Shown here piece by piece: positions 17,877 through 27,065 of a stretch of 56,700 nucleotides of DNA. The translations under genes and the position numbers were made by a program. The DNA is from an uncultured Monoglobus sp. GTDB lineage: Bacteria > Bacillota > Clostridia > Monoglobales > Monoglobaceae. A model generated the notes under the pieces. It searched no databases, was not told where the DNA came from, and saw only the letters and a program-made list of their open reading frames with translations. Position 1 is the first letter of the stretch; the number at the start of each line of letters is the position of its first letter. The stretch is from NCBI GenBank assembly GCA_947624775.1, contig CANQLT010000004.1, positions 1-56,700 of the forward strand, in the 5' to 3' direction.

Positions 17877-20480
17877 TTAATACTCCTTTCCGTAATATGC
17901 GTCTTTGTACAGTTCTTTAAGCTCGCTCATCAGCGGATAGCGCGGGTTCGCGCCTGTGCACTGATCGTCAAACGCCATCTCGGTCATCTCGTCGAGAGTC
18001 TCAAGGAATTTATCTTCCTCAACTCCGTAGTCGCGTATGGTTTTCTTTATGCCGATCGCCATTTTGAGCTCCTCGATCTTCGCTATGAGCTTTTCGAGCT
18101 TTTCCTCGTCGGTTCTGCCGCCCAGGTGCAGGAAGTCGGCGATCTCGGCGTATCTCGCGAGAGCGTGCGGGTGGTCGTACTGCGGGAAGGTTCCCATTTT
18201 CTGCGGAGCTTCGGCCGCGTTATATCTCATAACGTTGCAGATAAGCAGCGCGTTGGCGACGCCGTGGGGTATGTGGTGGTACGCGCCCAGCTTGTGGGCC
18301 AGTGAGTGGCACACTCCAAGAAAAGCGTTGGCGAAAGCCATGCCCGCCATGCAGGAGGCGTGAGCCATTTTTTCTCTCGCTTTGGGGTTCGCAGCGCCTT
18401 CGGCGTAAGCCGCGGGCAGGTAATCGAATATGGTCTGTATCGCTTTTAAGGCGATGCCGTCGGTGAACTCGGTCGCCATGACAGAAACGTAGGCTTCGAG
18501 CGCGTGGGTCAGCGCGTCGATTCCGGAAGCGGACGTTAGACCCTTCGGCATATCCATCATCAGGTCGGCGTCAACTATAGCCATGTCGGGCATAAGCTCG
18601 TAGTCTGCGAGGGGATATTTGATTCCCGTTTTTTCGTCGGTGATGACCGCGAAAGGCGTTACCTCGGAGCCTGTTCCCGCGGATGTGGGAACGGCGATAA
18701 AGTCGGCCTTATCTCCCATATGGGGGAAGGTGTAAACGCGCTTTCTTATGTCGATAAAGCGCATCGCCATATCCATGAAGTCCGCCTCGGGATGCTCATA
18801 CAGCACCCACATTATCTTGCCCGCGTCCATGGCGGAGCCGCCTCCCAGCGCGATTATCACGTCGGGCTCAAACGCGCGCATTGCCTCGGCGCCCTCTTTG
18901 GCGGACGCGAGAGACGGATCGGGCGCCACGTTAAAGAAGGTGGTGTGGGTGATGCCCATTTCGTCAAGCTTGTCGGTTATCGCTTTTGAATAGCCGTTTT
19001 TATAAAGGAACTCGTCGGTCACGATAAACGCTTTCTTTTTGTTCATCACGGTTTTAAGCTCCTCGAGAGCGACCGGCAGACAGCCTTTTTTGATATACAC
19101 CTTTTCGGGCGTTCTGAACCACAGCATGTTCTCTCTCCTCTCAGCGACGGTCTTTATGTTGATAAGATGCTTAACGCCAACGTTTTCGGACACCGAGTTG
19201 CCGCCCCATGAGCCGCAGCCCAGAGTCAGCGACGGGTTCAGCTTGAAATTGTAAAGATCTCCGATGCCGCCGTGGGACGAGGGCGTGTTCACAAGTATGC
19301 GGCAGGTTTTCATTCTCTCGCCGAATTTTTCGAGCTTTTTGCGCTCGGTCACCGTGTTGAGGTAAACCGAGGAGGTGTGGCCGTAGCCGCCGTCGGCTAT
19401 CAGCCGTTCCGCCTTGTCGAGCGCGTCGTCAAAATTTTTTGCCTTGTACATGGCGAGCACGGGCGACAGCTTTTCGTGCGCGAATTCCTCGGACAGGTCG
19501 ACGCTCTCGACCTCGCCTATCATAACGCGGGTCTGCTCGGGGATCTCAACTCCCGCGAGCCGCGCGATTGTCACGGGCTTCTGACCCACGATCCTGGCGT
19601 TGAGCGCGCCGTTTATGATAATGGTCTTGCGCACCTTGTCGATCTCGTCGGGCTTTAAAAAATAGCAGCCGCGGTACTCGAATTCTTTTTTGACTTTTGA
19701 GTATATATTTTTGTCCACGATAACGCTCTGCTCCGAGGCGCATATCATGCCGTTGTCGAACGACTTTGAATGGATGATCGAATTGACCGCCAGCAAAATA
19801 TCCGCGCTCTCATCTATGATAGCGGGAGTGTTGCCTGCGCCCACGCCGATGGCCGGCTTTCCCGATGAATACGCCGCGGTAACCATTCCGGGGCCGCCCG
19901 TTGCCAGTATGCAGTCCGCCTCGCGCATGATGAGGTTCGTCATCTCAAGCGAGGGAATGTCTATCCAGCCTATGATATTCTCGGGCGCTCCGGCTTTTAC
20001 CGCCGCATTAAGAACTATCCTCGCCGCCTCGATCGTCGATTTCTTGGCTCTCGGGTGAGGACTGATAACGATGCCGTTGCGTGTTTTTAAGGCGATAAGC
20101 GTCTTAAAAATAGCGGTAGAAGTGGGGTTGGTGGTGGGTATAACCGCCGCCAGAACTCCGATAGGCTCGGCTATTTTCTTTATGCCGAACGCCTTGTCCT
20201 CCTCGATAACGCCGCATGTCTTTTCGTTTTTGTACTTGTTGTAGATGTACTCCGAGGCGTAGTTGTTTTTGATTACTTTGTCCTCAACAACGCCCATTCC
20301 GGTTTCCTCGACAGCCATCTTCGCCAGCGGTATCCGCGCCATGTTTGCCGCGGTCGCCGCAGCCTTGAAAATTTTGTCCACCTGCTCCTGAGAGTAGGAT
20401 GAGAACTCGCGCTGCGCCGCTCTGACCTCGGCCAGCCGTTTTTCAAGGGTTTCAACGCTGTCAACCAAATACTCTTTCAT
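17877..20480 (-). CDS. adhE: Bifunctional acetaldehyde-CoA / alcohol dehydrogenase
   Basis: 867 residues, the normal AdhE length. The N-terminal CoA-acylating aldehyde dehydrogenase (about 1-440) carries the catalytic Cys in DNGMICASEQ (about 246). The C-terminal iron-dependent alcohol dehydrogenase (about 450-867) carries GGGSAMDAGK (about 548) and the metal-binding His set in CHSLAHKLGAYHHIPHG (about 730). It reduces acetyl-CoA to ethanol with two NADH, regenerating NAD+ in fermentation; AdhE proteins form filaments (spirosomes). The start at 20480 (MKEYLVD) follows GAAAGGAA and matches the family; longer upstream reading is rejected because it runs through the promoter. Two Rex-like operators flank the promoter. 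Confidence 0.96.
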   Translation of the reverse strand: MKEYLVDSVETLEKRLAEVRAAQREFSSYSQEQVDKIFKAAATAANMARIPLAKMAVEETGMGVVEDKVIKNNYASEYIYNKYKNEKTCGVIEEDKAFGIKKIAEPIGVLAAVIPTTNPTSTAIFKTLIALKTRNGIVISPHPRAKKSTIEAARIVLNAAVKAGAPENIIGWIDIPSLEMTNLIMREADCILATGGPGMVTAAYSSGKPAIGVGAGNTPAIIDESADILLAVNSIIHSKSFDNGMICASEQSVIVDKNIYSKVKKEFEYRGCYFLKPDEIDKVRKTIIINGALNARIVGQKPVTIARLAGVEIPEQTRVMIGEVESVDLSEEFAHEKLSPVLAMYKAKNFDDALDKAERLIADGGYGHTSSVYLNTVTERKKLEKFGERMKTCRILVNTPSSHGGIGDLYNFKLNPSLTLGCGSWGGNSVSENVGVKHLINIKTVAERRENMLWFRTPEKVYIKKGCLPVALEELKTVMNKKKAFIVTDEFLYKNGYSKAITDKLDEMGITHTTFFNVAPDPSLASAKEGAEAMRAFEPDVIIALGGGSAMDAGKIMWVLYEHPEADFMDMAMRFIDIRKRVYTFPHMGDKADFIAVPTSAGTGSEVTPFAVITDEKTGIKYPLADYELMPDMAIVDADLMMDMPKGLTSASGIDALTHALEAYVSVMATEFTDGIALKAIQTIFDYLPAAYAEGAANPKAREKMAHASCMAGMAFANAFLGVCHSLAHKLGAYHHIPHGVANALLICNVMRYNAAEAPQKMGTFPQYDHPHALARYAEIADFLHLGGRTDEEKLEKLIAKIEELKMAIGIKKTIRDYGVEEDKFLETLDEMTEMAFDDQCTGANPRYPLMSELKELYKDAYYGKEY

Positions 20481-20507
20481 GCTATCAGTTCCTTTCTTCG
20501 ATTTTGA

Positions 20508-20525
20508 TTGATAATTATTTAACAA
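20508..20525. promoter_or_regulatory. Rex-type operator, proximal, adhE
   Basis: TTGATAATTATTTAACAA: one mismatch in the half-sites of TTGTTAA-N4-TTAACAA, the clostridial Rex consensus. It lies just downstream of the -10 box, where binding would block transcription. Confidence 0.7.
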
Positions 20526-20536
20526 TCTATGTTTAA

Positions 20537-20565
20537 ATAATAGCACAGTATATAATATTTTACAA
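20537..20565 (-). promoter_or_regulatory. Sigma-A promoter of adhE
   Basis: On the minus strand TTGTAA, 17-bp spacer, TATTAT, lying between the two Rex-type operators. Confidence 0.6.
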
Positions 20566-20607
20566 TATCCATATTTTACTAAGATATACATGAATGTTTA
20601 AATAAAT

Positions 20608-20625
20608 TTGTTAAATTTTTATCAA
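20608..20625. promoter_or_regulatory. Rex-type operator, distal, adhE
   Basis: TTGTTAAATTTTTATCAA: one half-site mismatch to TTGTTAA-N4-TTAACAA. It lies about 43 bp upstream of the -35 box, and its half-sites equal those of the proximal site in inverse order. Confidence 0.7.
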
Positions 20626-20659
20626 AGTCTGTTTTGATTAATTAATGTTTTAAAATAAT

Positions 20660-20701
20660 AATAAAAAATCGGCGCGTGAGAGGGTTGAAATCTCACGCGC
20701 C
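20660..20701 (-). terminator. Intrinsic terminator of the flavoprotein gene
   Basis: A perfect 11-bp stem GGCGCGTGAGA / TCTCACGCGCC with a 9-nt loop. On the minus strand it is followed by a T run. It lies 19 nt past the stop codon. Confidence 0.88.
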
Positions 20702-20720
20702 AATTCATATTTATGGATTT

Positions 20721-21278
20721 CTAAAGCTCAATTTTTTCAGCCGCCTCGCTCAATATCTTTTCGGGGTTGGCGCCGATTATATCAAGGCCCTCGGCCGAGA
20801 TAAAGCGCGTCTCCTCAATGCCGTAAAATTCCGTGGCGAGGGCGTTTACGTATTCAAAACCGAAGTTGTGTATGATAGGTCCGCCCGATGTTGTGACATA
20901 ATAGAGCCTTTTCGCGCGGCACAGGCCCTCGGGTATTCCCACGTCGGTGTAGCGAAACGTCACTCCGCACACGGTCACGTTTTCGAGATATATTTTAAGA
21001 AGTGCGGGAAACGTCAGGTCCCAGTACGGCGCGGCGATCACGATTGTGTCCGCCTGTGAAAATTCGCGGGCCGCTGCCAGCTCGGGCGCGGAAAAATTTC
21101 CCGCCGCGGTCAGCTCATCGCGCCGATTGAGAGAGCTTTCATCAAGGGGCGTAAGGCCGTTTAGGTCGGGTCCTATCTCGGTTATCTCGCCGCCCAGCTT
21201 GTCCAGCAGCCGCCGAGCCAGCCGATTTGTGCGCGAATCCTTTCTGACACAGGTGTTTATAAAAAGTATTTTGTTCAT
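20721..21278 (-). CDS. FMN-dependent NAD(P)H oxidoreductase, AzoR/flavodoxin-like fold
   Basis: 185 residues, start 21278 behind GGAGG. The N-terminus KILFINTCVRKDSRTNRLA is the FMN-phosphate loop of flavodoxin-like quinone/azo reductases. IVIAAPYWDLTFPALLKIYL and VTTSGGPI are the other FMN-contacting segments. Such enzymes transfer two electrons from NAD(P)H to quinones, azo compounds or similar acceptors. It is monocistronic with a strong terminator. Which nicotinamide and acceptor it uses cannot be decided. It is divergent from rnhA, with 139 bp between the two starts. Confidence 0.87.
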   Translation of the reverse strand: MNKILFINTCVRKDSRTNRLARRLLDKLGGEITEIGPDLNGLTPLDESSLNRRDELTAAGNFSAPELAAAREFSQADTIVIAAPYWDLTFPALLKIYLENVTVCGVTFRYTDVGIPEGLCRAKRLYYVTTSGGPIIHNFGFEYVNALATEFYGIEETRFISAEGLDIIGANPEKILSEAAEKIEL

Positions 21279-21383
21279 AATATATTTACCTCCGATTGAA
21301 ATATTGTAGCACAAATTTCCGAGCCGCGCAAATATTTTAGGAAATTTTTTAAAAAAGGGCTTTTATTCCGAATTTGTTTGTGC

Positions 21384-21389
21384 TATAAT
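21384..21389 (+). promoter_or_regulatory. Extended -10 element for rnhA
   Basis: TATAAT preceded by TGC (extended -10). No good -35 box is seen. The rnhA ATG is 28 bp downstream. Confidence 0.5.
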
Positions 21390-21417
21390 ATTATGCGGAA
21401 ATTTAGCGAGGTGTGTT

Positions 21418-21876
21418 ATGGCGGAACTTAAACATGTACGTATCTATACCGACGGCGCGTGCAGCGGCAATCCCGGTCCCGGCGGCTACGGAGTTATCCT
21501 CAGATACGGAGAATATGAGAAAAAACTCAGCGGCGGCGAGGCGGAGACCACCAACAACCGCATGGAGCTTACGGCGGTCATCGAGGGCCTTCGGGCGCTC
21601 AACCAAAAGTGCAGGGTCGATATATACAGCGATTCGAAGTATTTTATCGACGCGGTTGAGCTCGGCTGGGCGGAAGGCTGGAAGCGCAGAGGATGGATGC
21701 GGAACAAAAAGGAAAAGGCGCTGAACCCCGATCTGTGGGAGCAGGTGCTGGAGCTGATTAAATCTCATGAGGTCACTCTCCATTGGGTCAAGGGCCACAG
21801 CGGCAATCCCGAGAACGAGGAGTGCGACCGAATGGCGGTTGAGCAGTCCAAAAGGTTTGCTATGCAGGCCCGATAA
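21418..21876 (+). CDS. rnhA: Ribonuclease HI
   Basis: 152 residues, typical for bacterial RNase HI. It degrades the RNA strand of RNA-DNA hybrids (R-loops, primer remnants) in the cytosol with two Mg ions. Catalytic carboxylates are visible in IYTDGACSGNPG (Asp), NNRMELTAV (Glu), IYSDSKYF (Asp) and CDRMA (Asp), and the basic handle WKRRGW and WVKGHSGN with its His are present. The start at 21418 is preceded by GCGAGGTG. The nifS gene begins 74 bp further on without a recognisable promoter, so limited read-through is possible. Confidence 0.96.
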   Translation: MAELKHVRIYTDGACSGNPGPGGYGVILRYGEYEKKLSGGEAETTNNRMELTAVIEGLRALNQKCRVDIYSDSKYFIDAVELGWAEGWKRRGWMRNKKEKALNPDLWEQVLELIKSHEVTLHWVKGHSGNPENEECDRMAVEQSKRFAMQAR

Positions 21877-21891
21877 ATTTCCGAAAAATAC

Positions 21892-21901
21892 GTAGATCTA
21901 C
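21892..21901. promoter_or_regulatory. Small palindrome upstream of nifS
   Basis: The perfect palindrome GTAGATCTAC, between rnhA and nifS. It could be an operator half or chance. No regulator is known to me for this sequence. Confidence 0.2.
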
Positions 21902-21950
21902 TTTTCATGGGTTGAACGTATAAAATTTAACGAAAGGTAGGACAGGCATA

Positions 21951-23126
21951 ATGAGAATTTATGTTGACAACGCGGCGACCACCAGAATTGCGGACGAGGT
22001 CGCCGAGGAAATGATTTCGTGTATCAAAGAGATACCCGGAAACCCGTCCAGCATTTACACCGAGGGACGGGAAGCGCGCCGCGCGATTGAGGCGGCGAGA
22101 GAAAAAGTGGCCAACGCCATAGGCGCGAGCCCAAAAGAGATTTACTTTACCGGAAGCGGAACCGAGGCGGACAATTGGGCGATAAGAAGCACGGCCAAGA
22201 TGTACGCCGATAAGGGAAAGCACATCATCACAAGCGCCGTTGAGCATCATGCGGTGCTGCACACCTGTCAGGATCTTGAAAAGCAGGGCTGGGATGTGAC
22301 ATACCTGCCGGTAGACAAGTATGGCAGAGTTTCTGCTGAGGACGTGAATAACGCGATCAGGCCCGACACGGTTCTGGTTTCGATCATGTTCGCCAACAAC
22401 GAGATTGGAACTATCATGCCGATAAAAGAGATCGGAGAGATTTGCCGCGAGAAAAAGGTCCTGTTCCATACCGACGCGGTACAGGCGATCGGAATGGTCG
22501 AGATCGACGTGAATGAGCTTAACATAGACATGCTGTCGCTGACGGCGCACAAGTTCCACGGCCCCAAGGGCGTGGGCGCGCTGTATGTGAGACAGGGCGT
22601 CAGACTTACGCCGTTTATCACGGGCGGAGCACAGGAGCGGGGCAAGCGCGCCGCCACCGAGAACGTGCCCGGCATCGTGGGCATGGGCAAGGCGATAGAG
22701 CTTGCCACGGCGGATATCCCCGCGAAGGCGAAAAAGCTGACCGAGCTTCGGGATTACTATATAAAACAGGTGCTTGACAAGGTGCCATATGCGTGGCTCA
22801 ACGGCCACCCGACCGAGCGCCTGCCGGGCAACACCAACATAAGCTTCAGATTTATCGAGGGCGAGGGCATGCTGCTCCGCCTCGACATGAAAGGCATATC
22901 GGCGTCCAGCGGAAGCGCCTGCACATCGGGCTCCCTTGACCCGTCACACGTGCTGCTGGCGATAGGCCTCAAGCATGAGGACGCCCACGGCTCGCTCCGC
23001 GTGACGTTTGACGAGAGCAACACCAAAGAGCAGGTCGATATCATAGCCGACGCGCTCGCCGAGATAGTGCCGCTGCTCCGCAGTATGTCGCCTCTCTACG
23101 AGGATTTTGTAAAGAATAATTCTTAA
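21951..23126 (+). CDS. nifS: Cysteine desulfurase, NifS/IscS type
   Basis: 391 residues, PLP-dependent class V aminotransferase fold. It converts L-cysteine to alanine and a persulfide used for Fe-S clusters and tRNA thiolation. VDNAATTRIA is the family N-terminus, EHHAVLH and the SLTAHKFHGPKG segment carry the PLP-binding Lys, and the persulfide Cys lies in SGSACTSGS. The start at 21951 is preceded by AAAGGTAGGA. NifU-like scaffold and MnmA genes follow with 18 bp and a 1-bp overlap. This is a natural set: NifS supplies sulfur to NifU for clusters and to MnmA for s2U34. Confidence 0.95.
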   Translation: MRIYVDNAATTRIADEVAEEMISCIKEIPGNPSSIYTEGREARRAIEAAREKVANAIGASPKEIYFTGSGTEADNWAIRSTAKMYADKGKHIITSAVEHHAVLHTCQDLEKQGWDVTYLPVDKYGRVSAEDVNNAIRPDTVLVSIMFANNEIGTIMPIKEIGEICREKKVLFHTDAVQAIGMVEIDVNELNIDMLSLTAHKFHGPKGVGALYVRQGVRLTPFITGGAQERGKRAATENVPGIVGMGKAIELATADIPAKAKKLTELRDYYIKQVLDKVPYAWLNGHPTERLPGNTNISFRFIEGEGMLLRLDMKGISASSGSACTSGSLDPSHVLLAIGLKHEDAHGSLRVTFDESNTKEQVDIIADALAEIVPLLRSMSPLYEDFVKNNS

Positions 23127-23144
23127 TTTCAGGAGGAAATATTT

Positions 23145-23597
23145 ATGTACAGTGAAAAAGTAATGGACCATTTTTCAAATCCGCGCAATGTGGGCGAGAT
23201 CCCCGACGCCAACGCCGTCGGCCAGGTCGGCAATCCCCAGTGCGGAGATATAATGAAGATATATATGAAGATAAACGACGACACCGGGATTATCGAGGAC
23301 GTTAAGTTCAAGACCTTCGGCTGCGGCGCCGCCATAGCCACATCCAGCATGGCGACCGAGCTTGTCAAGGGCAAGTCGATAGACGAGGCGCTCAAGCTCA
23401 CGAATCAGGCTGTGGCCGACGCTTTGGACGGTCTGCCGCCCATTAAGATGCACTGCTCAAATCTTGCCGAAGAGGCGGTGCACGCGGCGCTCGCCAACTA
23501 CTACGAGAGCCGCGGAATGGACGCGTCGGCGATACCTCAGTGCAGCGGCTGCTGCTCGTCCTGCACGGTGGTGGACGAGGTCCACGGGGCAAAATAA
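23145..23597 (+). CDS. nifU: Fe-S cluster scaffold NifU/IscU
   Basis: 150 residues. A cluster-assembly scaffold that receives sulfur from NifS. The three ligand Cys are in NPQCGD, FKTFGCGAAIA and KMHCSNLA, spaced as in IscU/NifU N-domains. The C-terminus has an extra Cys-rich tip, CSGCCSSC, absent from Escherichia coli IscU but common in clostridial NifU-type scaffolds. Start at 23145 behind AGGAGG; the stop TAA shares one base with the mnmA ATG (TAATG), indicating translational coupling. These neighbours favour general Fe-S assembly, in an organism rich in ferredoxin-type enzymes, over nitrogenase. Confidence 0.94.
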   Translation: MYSEKVMDHFSNPRNVGEIPDANAVGQVGNPQCGDIMKIYMKINDDTGIIEDVKFKTFGCGAAIATSSMATELVKGKSIDEALKLTNQAVADALDGLPPIKMHCSNLAEEAVHAALANYYESRGMDASAIPQCSGCCSSCTVVDEVHGAK

Positions 23598-24670
23598 TGC
23601 CTAAGCGTGTAGTTATCGGAATGTCGGGCGGCGTTGACAGCACTGTCGCCGCCGCCCTTTTAAAAGAAAAAGGCTATGAGGTCATAGGCGTCACCATGCG
23701 GCTGTGGGACGGAGAGGAGGAAGGCTCCTGCTGCTCGCTGTCGTCGGTGGAGGACGCCCGCCGAGCCTGTATAAAATTGGGAATTGACTACCACGTGCTC
23801 GACTTCCGCTCGGATTTTGAAAAGAACGTGGTAGATTATTTTGTGGACGAATACAAGAGTGCCCGCACCCCGAACCCGTGCATAGCCTGCAACAGATTTT
23901 TGAAATTTGACGCGATGCTCGACAAGGCGCGGATATTGGACGCGGACTATATAGCCACAGGACACTACGCCAGAGTCGGCTATGACGACAGGCTTAAAAG
24001 ATTCGTGCTGCGCCGCGCGAGATCCGAGGCGAAGGACCAGACCTATGTGCTGTATTCCCTGACCCAGAGGCAGCTTTCAAAAATGATACTGCCACTCGGA
24101 GATATGCGCGACAAGAATGAGGTGCGCGAGACCGCCAGGCGGCTGGGGCTCGACGTCGCCGACAAGCCCGACAGCCAGGAGATATGCTTTGTGCCCGACA
24201 ACGACTACGCCTCGTTTATCGAGAGATACGACGGCTCAAAGTCCGAGCCCGGAGATTTTGTCGATTCAAGCGGCAACGTTATCGGCAGGCACAAGGGCAT
24301 AATCAATTACACGATAGGCCAGCGCAAGGGTTTGGGCGTGGCGTTCGGCAGACCGATGTTCGTCACGCGGATAGACCCCGAGACAAATCGGGTGACGCTG
24401 GGCGAAAAGGGCAGCGAGTTTTCGTCGTCCCTTGTGGCGGACAGACTGAATTTTATCACGTTTGACAACGCCGACTTTGAGCCGTTCGAGGCCCTCGCGA
24501 AGGTGCGATACGCGGCGAGACCCGCGCGGTGCCGCGTTGAGCCTATTGGCGGCGGTTATGCCAAAGTCAGGTTTGACGAGCCTCAGAGAGCCGTCACTCC
24601 CGGGCAGGCGGTTGTGTTTTACGACATGGACTTCGATGTTGTTATCGGCGGAGGAACAATAAAGGAATAG
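23597..24670 (+). CDS. mnmA: tRNA-specific 2-thiouridylase
   Basis: 357 residues. It activates U34 of tRNA-Lys, -Glu and -Gln with ATP and inserts sulfur. The PP-loop GMSGGVDSTVAA is at residues 8-19. The catalytic Cys pair lies in NPCIACNRFLKF and DSQEICFVPD; GHYARV, KDQTYVLYSL and the C-terminal TPGQAVVFYD are also canonical. The start at 23597 overlaps the nifU stop by one base; longer upstream reading in the same frame lies inside nifU and is rejected. Sulfur most likely comes from the NifS encoded two genes upstream. Confidence 0.96.
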   Translation: MPKRVVIGMSGGVDSTVAAALLKEKGYEVIGVTMRLWDGEEEGSCCSLSSVEDARRACIKLGIDYHVLDFRSDFEKNVVDYFVDEYKSARTPNPCIACNRFLKFDAMLDKARILDADYIATGHYARVGYDDRLKRFVLRRARSEAKDQTYVLYSLTQRQLSKMILPLGDMRDKNEVRETARRLGLDVADKPDSQEICFVPDNDYASFIERYDGSKSEPGDFVDSSGNVIGRHKGIINYTIGQRKGLGVAFGRPMFVTRIDPETNRVTLGEKGSEFSSSLVADRLNFITFDNADFEPFEALAKVRYAARPARCRVEPIGGGYAKVRFDEPQRAVTPGQAVVFYDMDFDVVIGGGTIKE

Positions 24671-24688
24671 GAAACGGAATAGAAAATA

Positions 24689-27061
24689 ATGAGTGATTTT
24701 TTAGAGATACGAAAAAGCATAATTGAAAACGAATATAAAAATTTAAACGAGATGCAGAGGCGAGCGGTGTTTTCGACCGAGGGGCCTCTGCTTGTTCTGG
24801 CGGGAGCCGGAAGCGGCAAAACCACGGTTATAATCAACAAGATCGCCCACCTGATAAAATACGGCAGGGCGTATGAGAGCAAAAATATTCCGCGGGACTT
24901 TACCGACGAGGAGCTTGAGTTTTTCGAGTGGTACAGAGACGGCGAGATCGACGAGCTGGCCCCCGAGCTTGAAGCGTGCCTTTCCGAGAAACCCGTCAAG
25001 CCCTACAATATCCTCGCCATAACCTTTACAAACAAGGCTGCGGGTGAACTCAAGGACAGGCTGGCGGCGCGGCTGGGCCCCGACGGAGCCGACGTTCACG
25101 CGGGAACCTTTCACTCGATGTGCGCGCGTATGCTCAGGCGGGATATTGACAAGATCGGCTATACCGGCGATTTTGTCATATACGACACCGCCGACCAGCA
25201 GACTGTAATCAAGGACTGCCTGAAGGAACTGAATATCGACGACAAAAAGTATTCGCCGAGGCTGGTGCAGACCCTGATAAGCGGAGCCAAGGACAAGCTA
25301 ATCGACCCGCTCGAATACAGGGAGGAGGCAGAGAAGGACTATTACTTAAAATCCGTGGCTGAGGTGTACACACTCTACAGCCGCAAGCTCAAAAGCAGCA
25401 ACGCGCTGGATTTCGACGACCTTATCATGCTGACCGTTCGGCTGTTTGAGGAATGTCCCGAGGTACTTGATTACTACAGAAACAAATATAAATACATACT
25501 GGTCGACGAGTATCAGGACACCAATCACGCTCAGTACAGGCTTGTCAGTTTGCTGGCCGAAAAGCACCGCAATCTCTGCGTTGTGGGCGACGACGACCAG
25601 AGCATATACAAGTTCCGCGGCGCTGACATCCGCAACATTCTGGGTTTTGAGGAGGATTTCCCCGATGCGAAGGTGATAAAGCTTGAGGAAAACTACCGCT
25701 CGACCCAGCGCATACTGGACGCCGCCAACGGCGTTATCAAAAACAACGGCGGCCGCAAGGGAAAGAATCTCTGGACATCAAACGGCTCGGGCGAAAAAAT
25801 AGCCCTGCATGTGGCCGACAACGAGCACAGCGAGGCGCGGTTCGTGGTCGATAACATATACAAACTGGGCGCGGGGCTGAATGACATTGTTATCCTGTAT
25901 CGCGTCAACGCCCAGTCGCGCGTTATTGAGGACGCGCTGCTGCGCTCCGCCATACCCTACAAGGTCGTGGGCGGCCTCAGGTTCTATGACCGAAAAGAGA
26001 TAAAGGACATCGGCTCATACCTGAGACTTATCGCCAATCCCGACGACGACGTGGCGCTGCGCAGGGTAATAAACGAGCCCAAGCGCGGTATCGGCGCGGC
26101 GTCTGTTGACAAGCTGGCGGCGATCGGAGCGGCCGAGAACATATCCATGTTCCGCGTCTGCGAAAGGGCGGGCGAGTTCTCAGAGTTCAATTCCTCAGCG
26201 GCGGCGCGGCTTAAAAAATTCGCCGAGCTTATAAACGGATTCAGAGCCGACGCGGCGGACGGCATGGGGCTTGAACTGCTTGTCAGAACGGTCATGAAGG
26301 CCTCGGGCATGATCGAGGCGCTCCAAAAGGAAAAGACCGTTGAAAACCAGACCAGACTTGAGAACTTAAACGAGTTTGTGTCGATGGTTCAGGAGGCGGT
26401 CAAAGAAAACGAGGACATAACGCTGAGCGAGCTGCTTGAAAATATCTCGCTCATTTCGGATATTGACAACTACGACGAGGCGCAAGAGAGCGTGACGCTG
26501 ATGACGCTCCACAGCGCCAAAGGACTTGAATTTAAAAACGTGTTCTTGATAGGCATGGAGGAGAGCGTTTTCCCCAATTCCCGCGCCTTCGGTGATGCCG
26601 AGGAGCTTGAGGAGGAGCGCCGCCTGTGCTATGTGGGAATAACCCGAGCAAAGGAGCGGCTGTATCTGTCGGCGGCCAAGCAGAGGACGCTTTTCGGACA
26701 GACGAGGTACAATATGCCCTCCAGATTTTTAGACGAGATCCCCGATGATCTGATCGACAAAACCGAGGACGCGCCCGCGTTCGAGCAGACGGAGCTTCGG
26801 AGTTTCGGAGCGGGAAGAGGACGCCGCGCGAATGTTTACGGCGGATTCGGTGACAGCGCGTTCCTCAAAAAACAGCCCGAGCCCGCCGCGGCCGCGGGGG
26901 ACACATACAGCCCGGGCGATCGCGTAAAGCACCGCAAATTCGGCGTCGGCACGGTGGTTTCGGCTCAGGAGATGGGCAAAGACTGGTTCGTGATAGTGGA
27001 CTTTGAGACGGTCGGCACCAAAAAAATGATGGCGGCGTACGCCAATTTTGAAAGACTGTGA
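24689..27061 (+). CDS. pcrA: ATP-dependent 3'-5' DNA helicase PcrA/UvrD
   Basis: 790 residues, superfamily 1A. It works in nucleotide excision repair, replication-transcription conflicts and plasmid replication. Visible motifs: Q-motif region LNEMQRRAV, Walker A AGAGSGKTT (about 35-43), Ia ITFTNKAA, II VDEYQDT, III GDDDQSIYKFRGAD, IV ENYRS, V TLHSAKGLEF, VI RRLCYVGITRAKE. The C-terminus carries the Tudor-like RNA-polymerase-binding region with GDRVKHRKFGVGTVV. A 30-residue acidic insertion (FTDEELEFFEWYRDGEIDEL) follows motif I. It begins 18 bp after mnmA and ends 4 bp before the methyltransferase, so it is part of the nifS transcription unit. Confidence 0.95.
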   Translation: MSDFLEIRKSIIENEYKNLNEMQRRAVFSTEGPLLVLAGAGSGKTTVIINKIAHLIKYGRAYESKNIPRDFTDEELEFFEWYRDGEIDELAPELEACLSEKPVKPYNILAITFTNKAAGELKDRLAARLGPDGADVHAGTFHSMCARMLRRDIDKIGYTGDFVIYDTADQQTVIKDCLKELNIDDKKYSPRLVQTLISGAKDKLIDPLEYREEAEKDYYLKSVAEVYTLYSRKLKSSNALDFDDLIMLTVRLFEECPEVLDYYRNKYKYILVDEYQDTNHAQYRLVSLLAEKHRNLCVVGDDDQSIYKFRGADIRNILGFEEDFPDAKVIKLEENYRSTQRILDAANGVIKNNGGRKGKNLWTSNGSGEKIALHVADNEHSEARFVVDNIYKLGAGLNDIVILYRVNAQSRVIEDALLRSAIPYKVVGGLRFYDRKEIKDIGSYLRLIANPDDDVALRRVINEPKRGIGAASVDKLAAIGAAENISMFRVCERAGEFSEFNSSAAARLKKFAELINGFRADAADGMGLELLVRTVMKASGMIEALQKEKTVENQTRLENLNEFVSMVQEAVKENEDITLSELLENISLISDIDNYDEAQESVTLMTLHSAKGLEFKNVFLIGMEESVFPNSRAFGDAEELEEERRLCYVGITRAKERLYLSAAKQRTLFGQTRYNMPSRFLDEIPDDLIDKTEDAPAFEQTELRSFGAGRGRRANVYGGFGDSAFLKKQPEPAAAAGDTYSPGDRVKHRKFGVGTVVSAQEMGKDWFVIVDFETVGTKKMMAAYANFERL

Positions 27062-27065
27062 TAAT

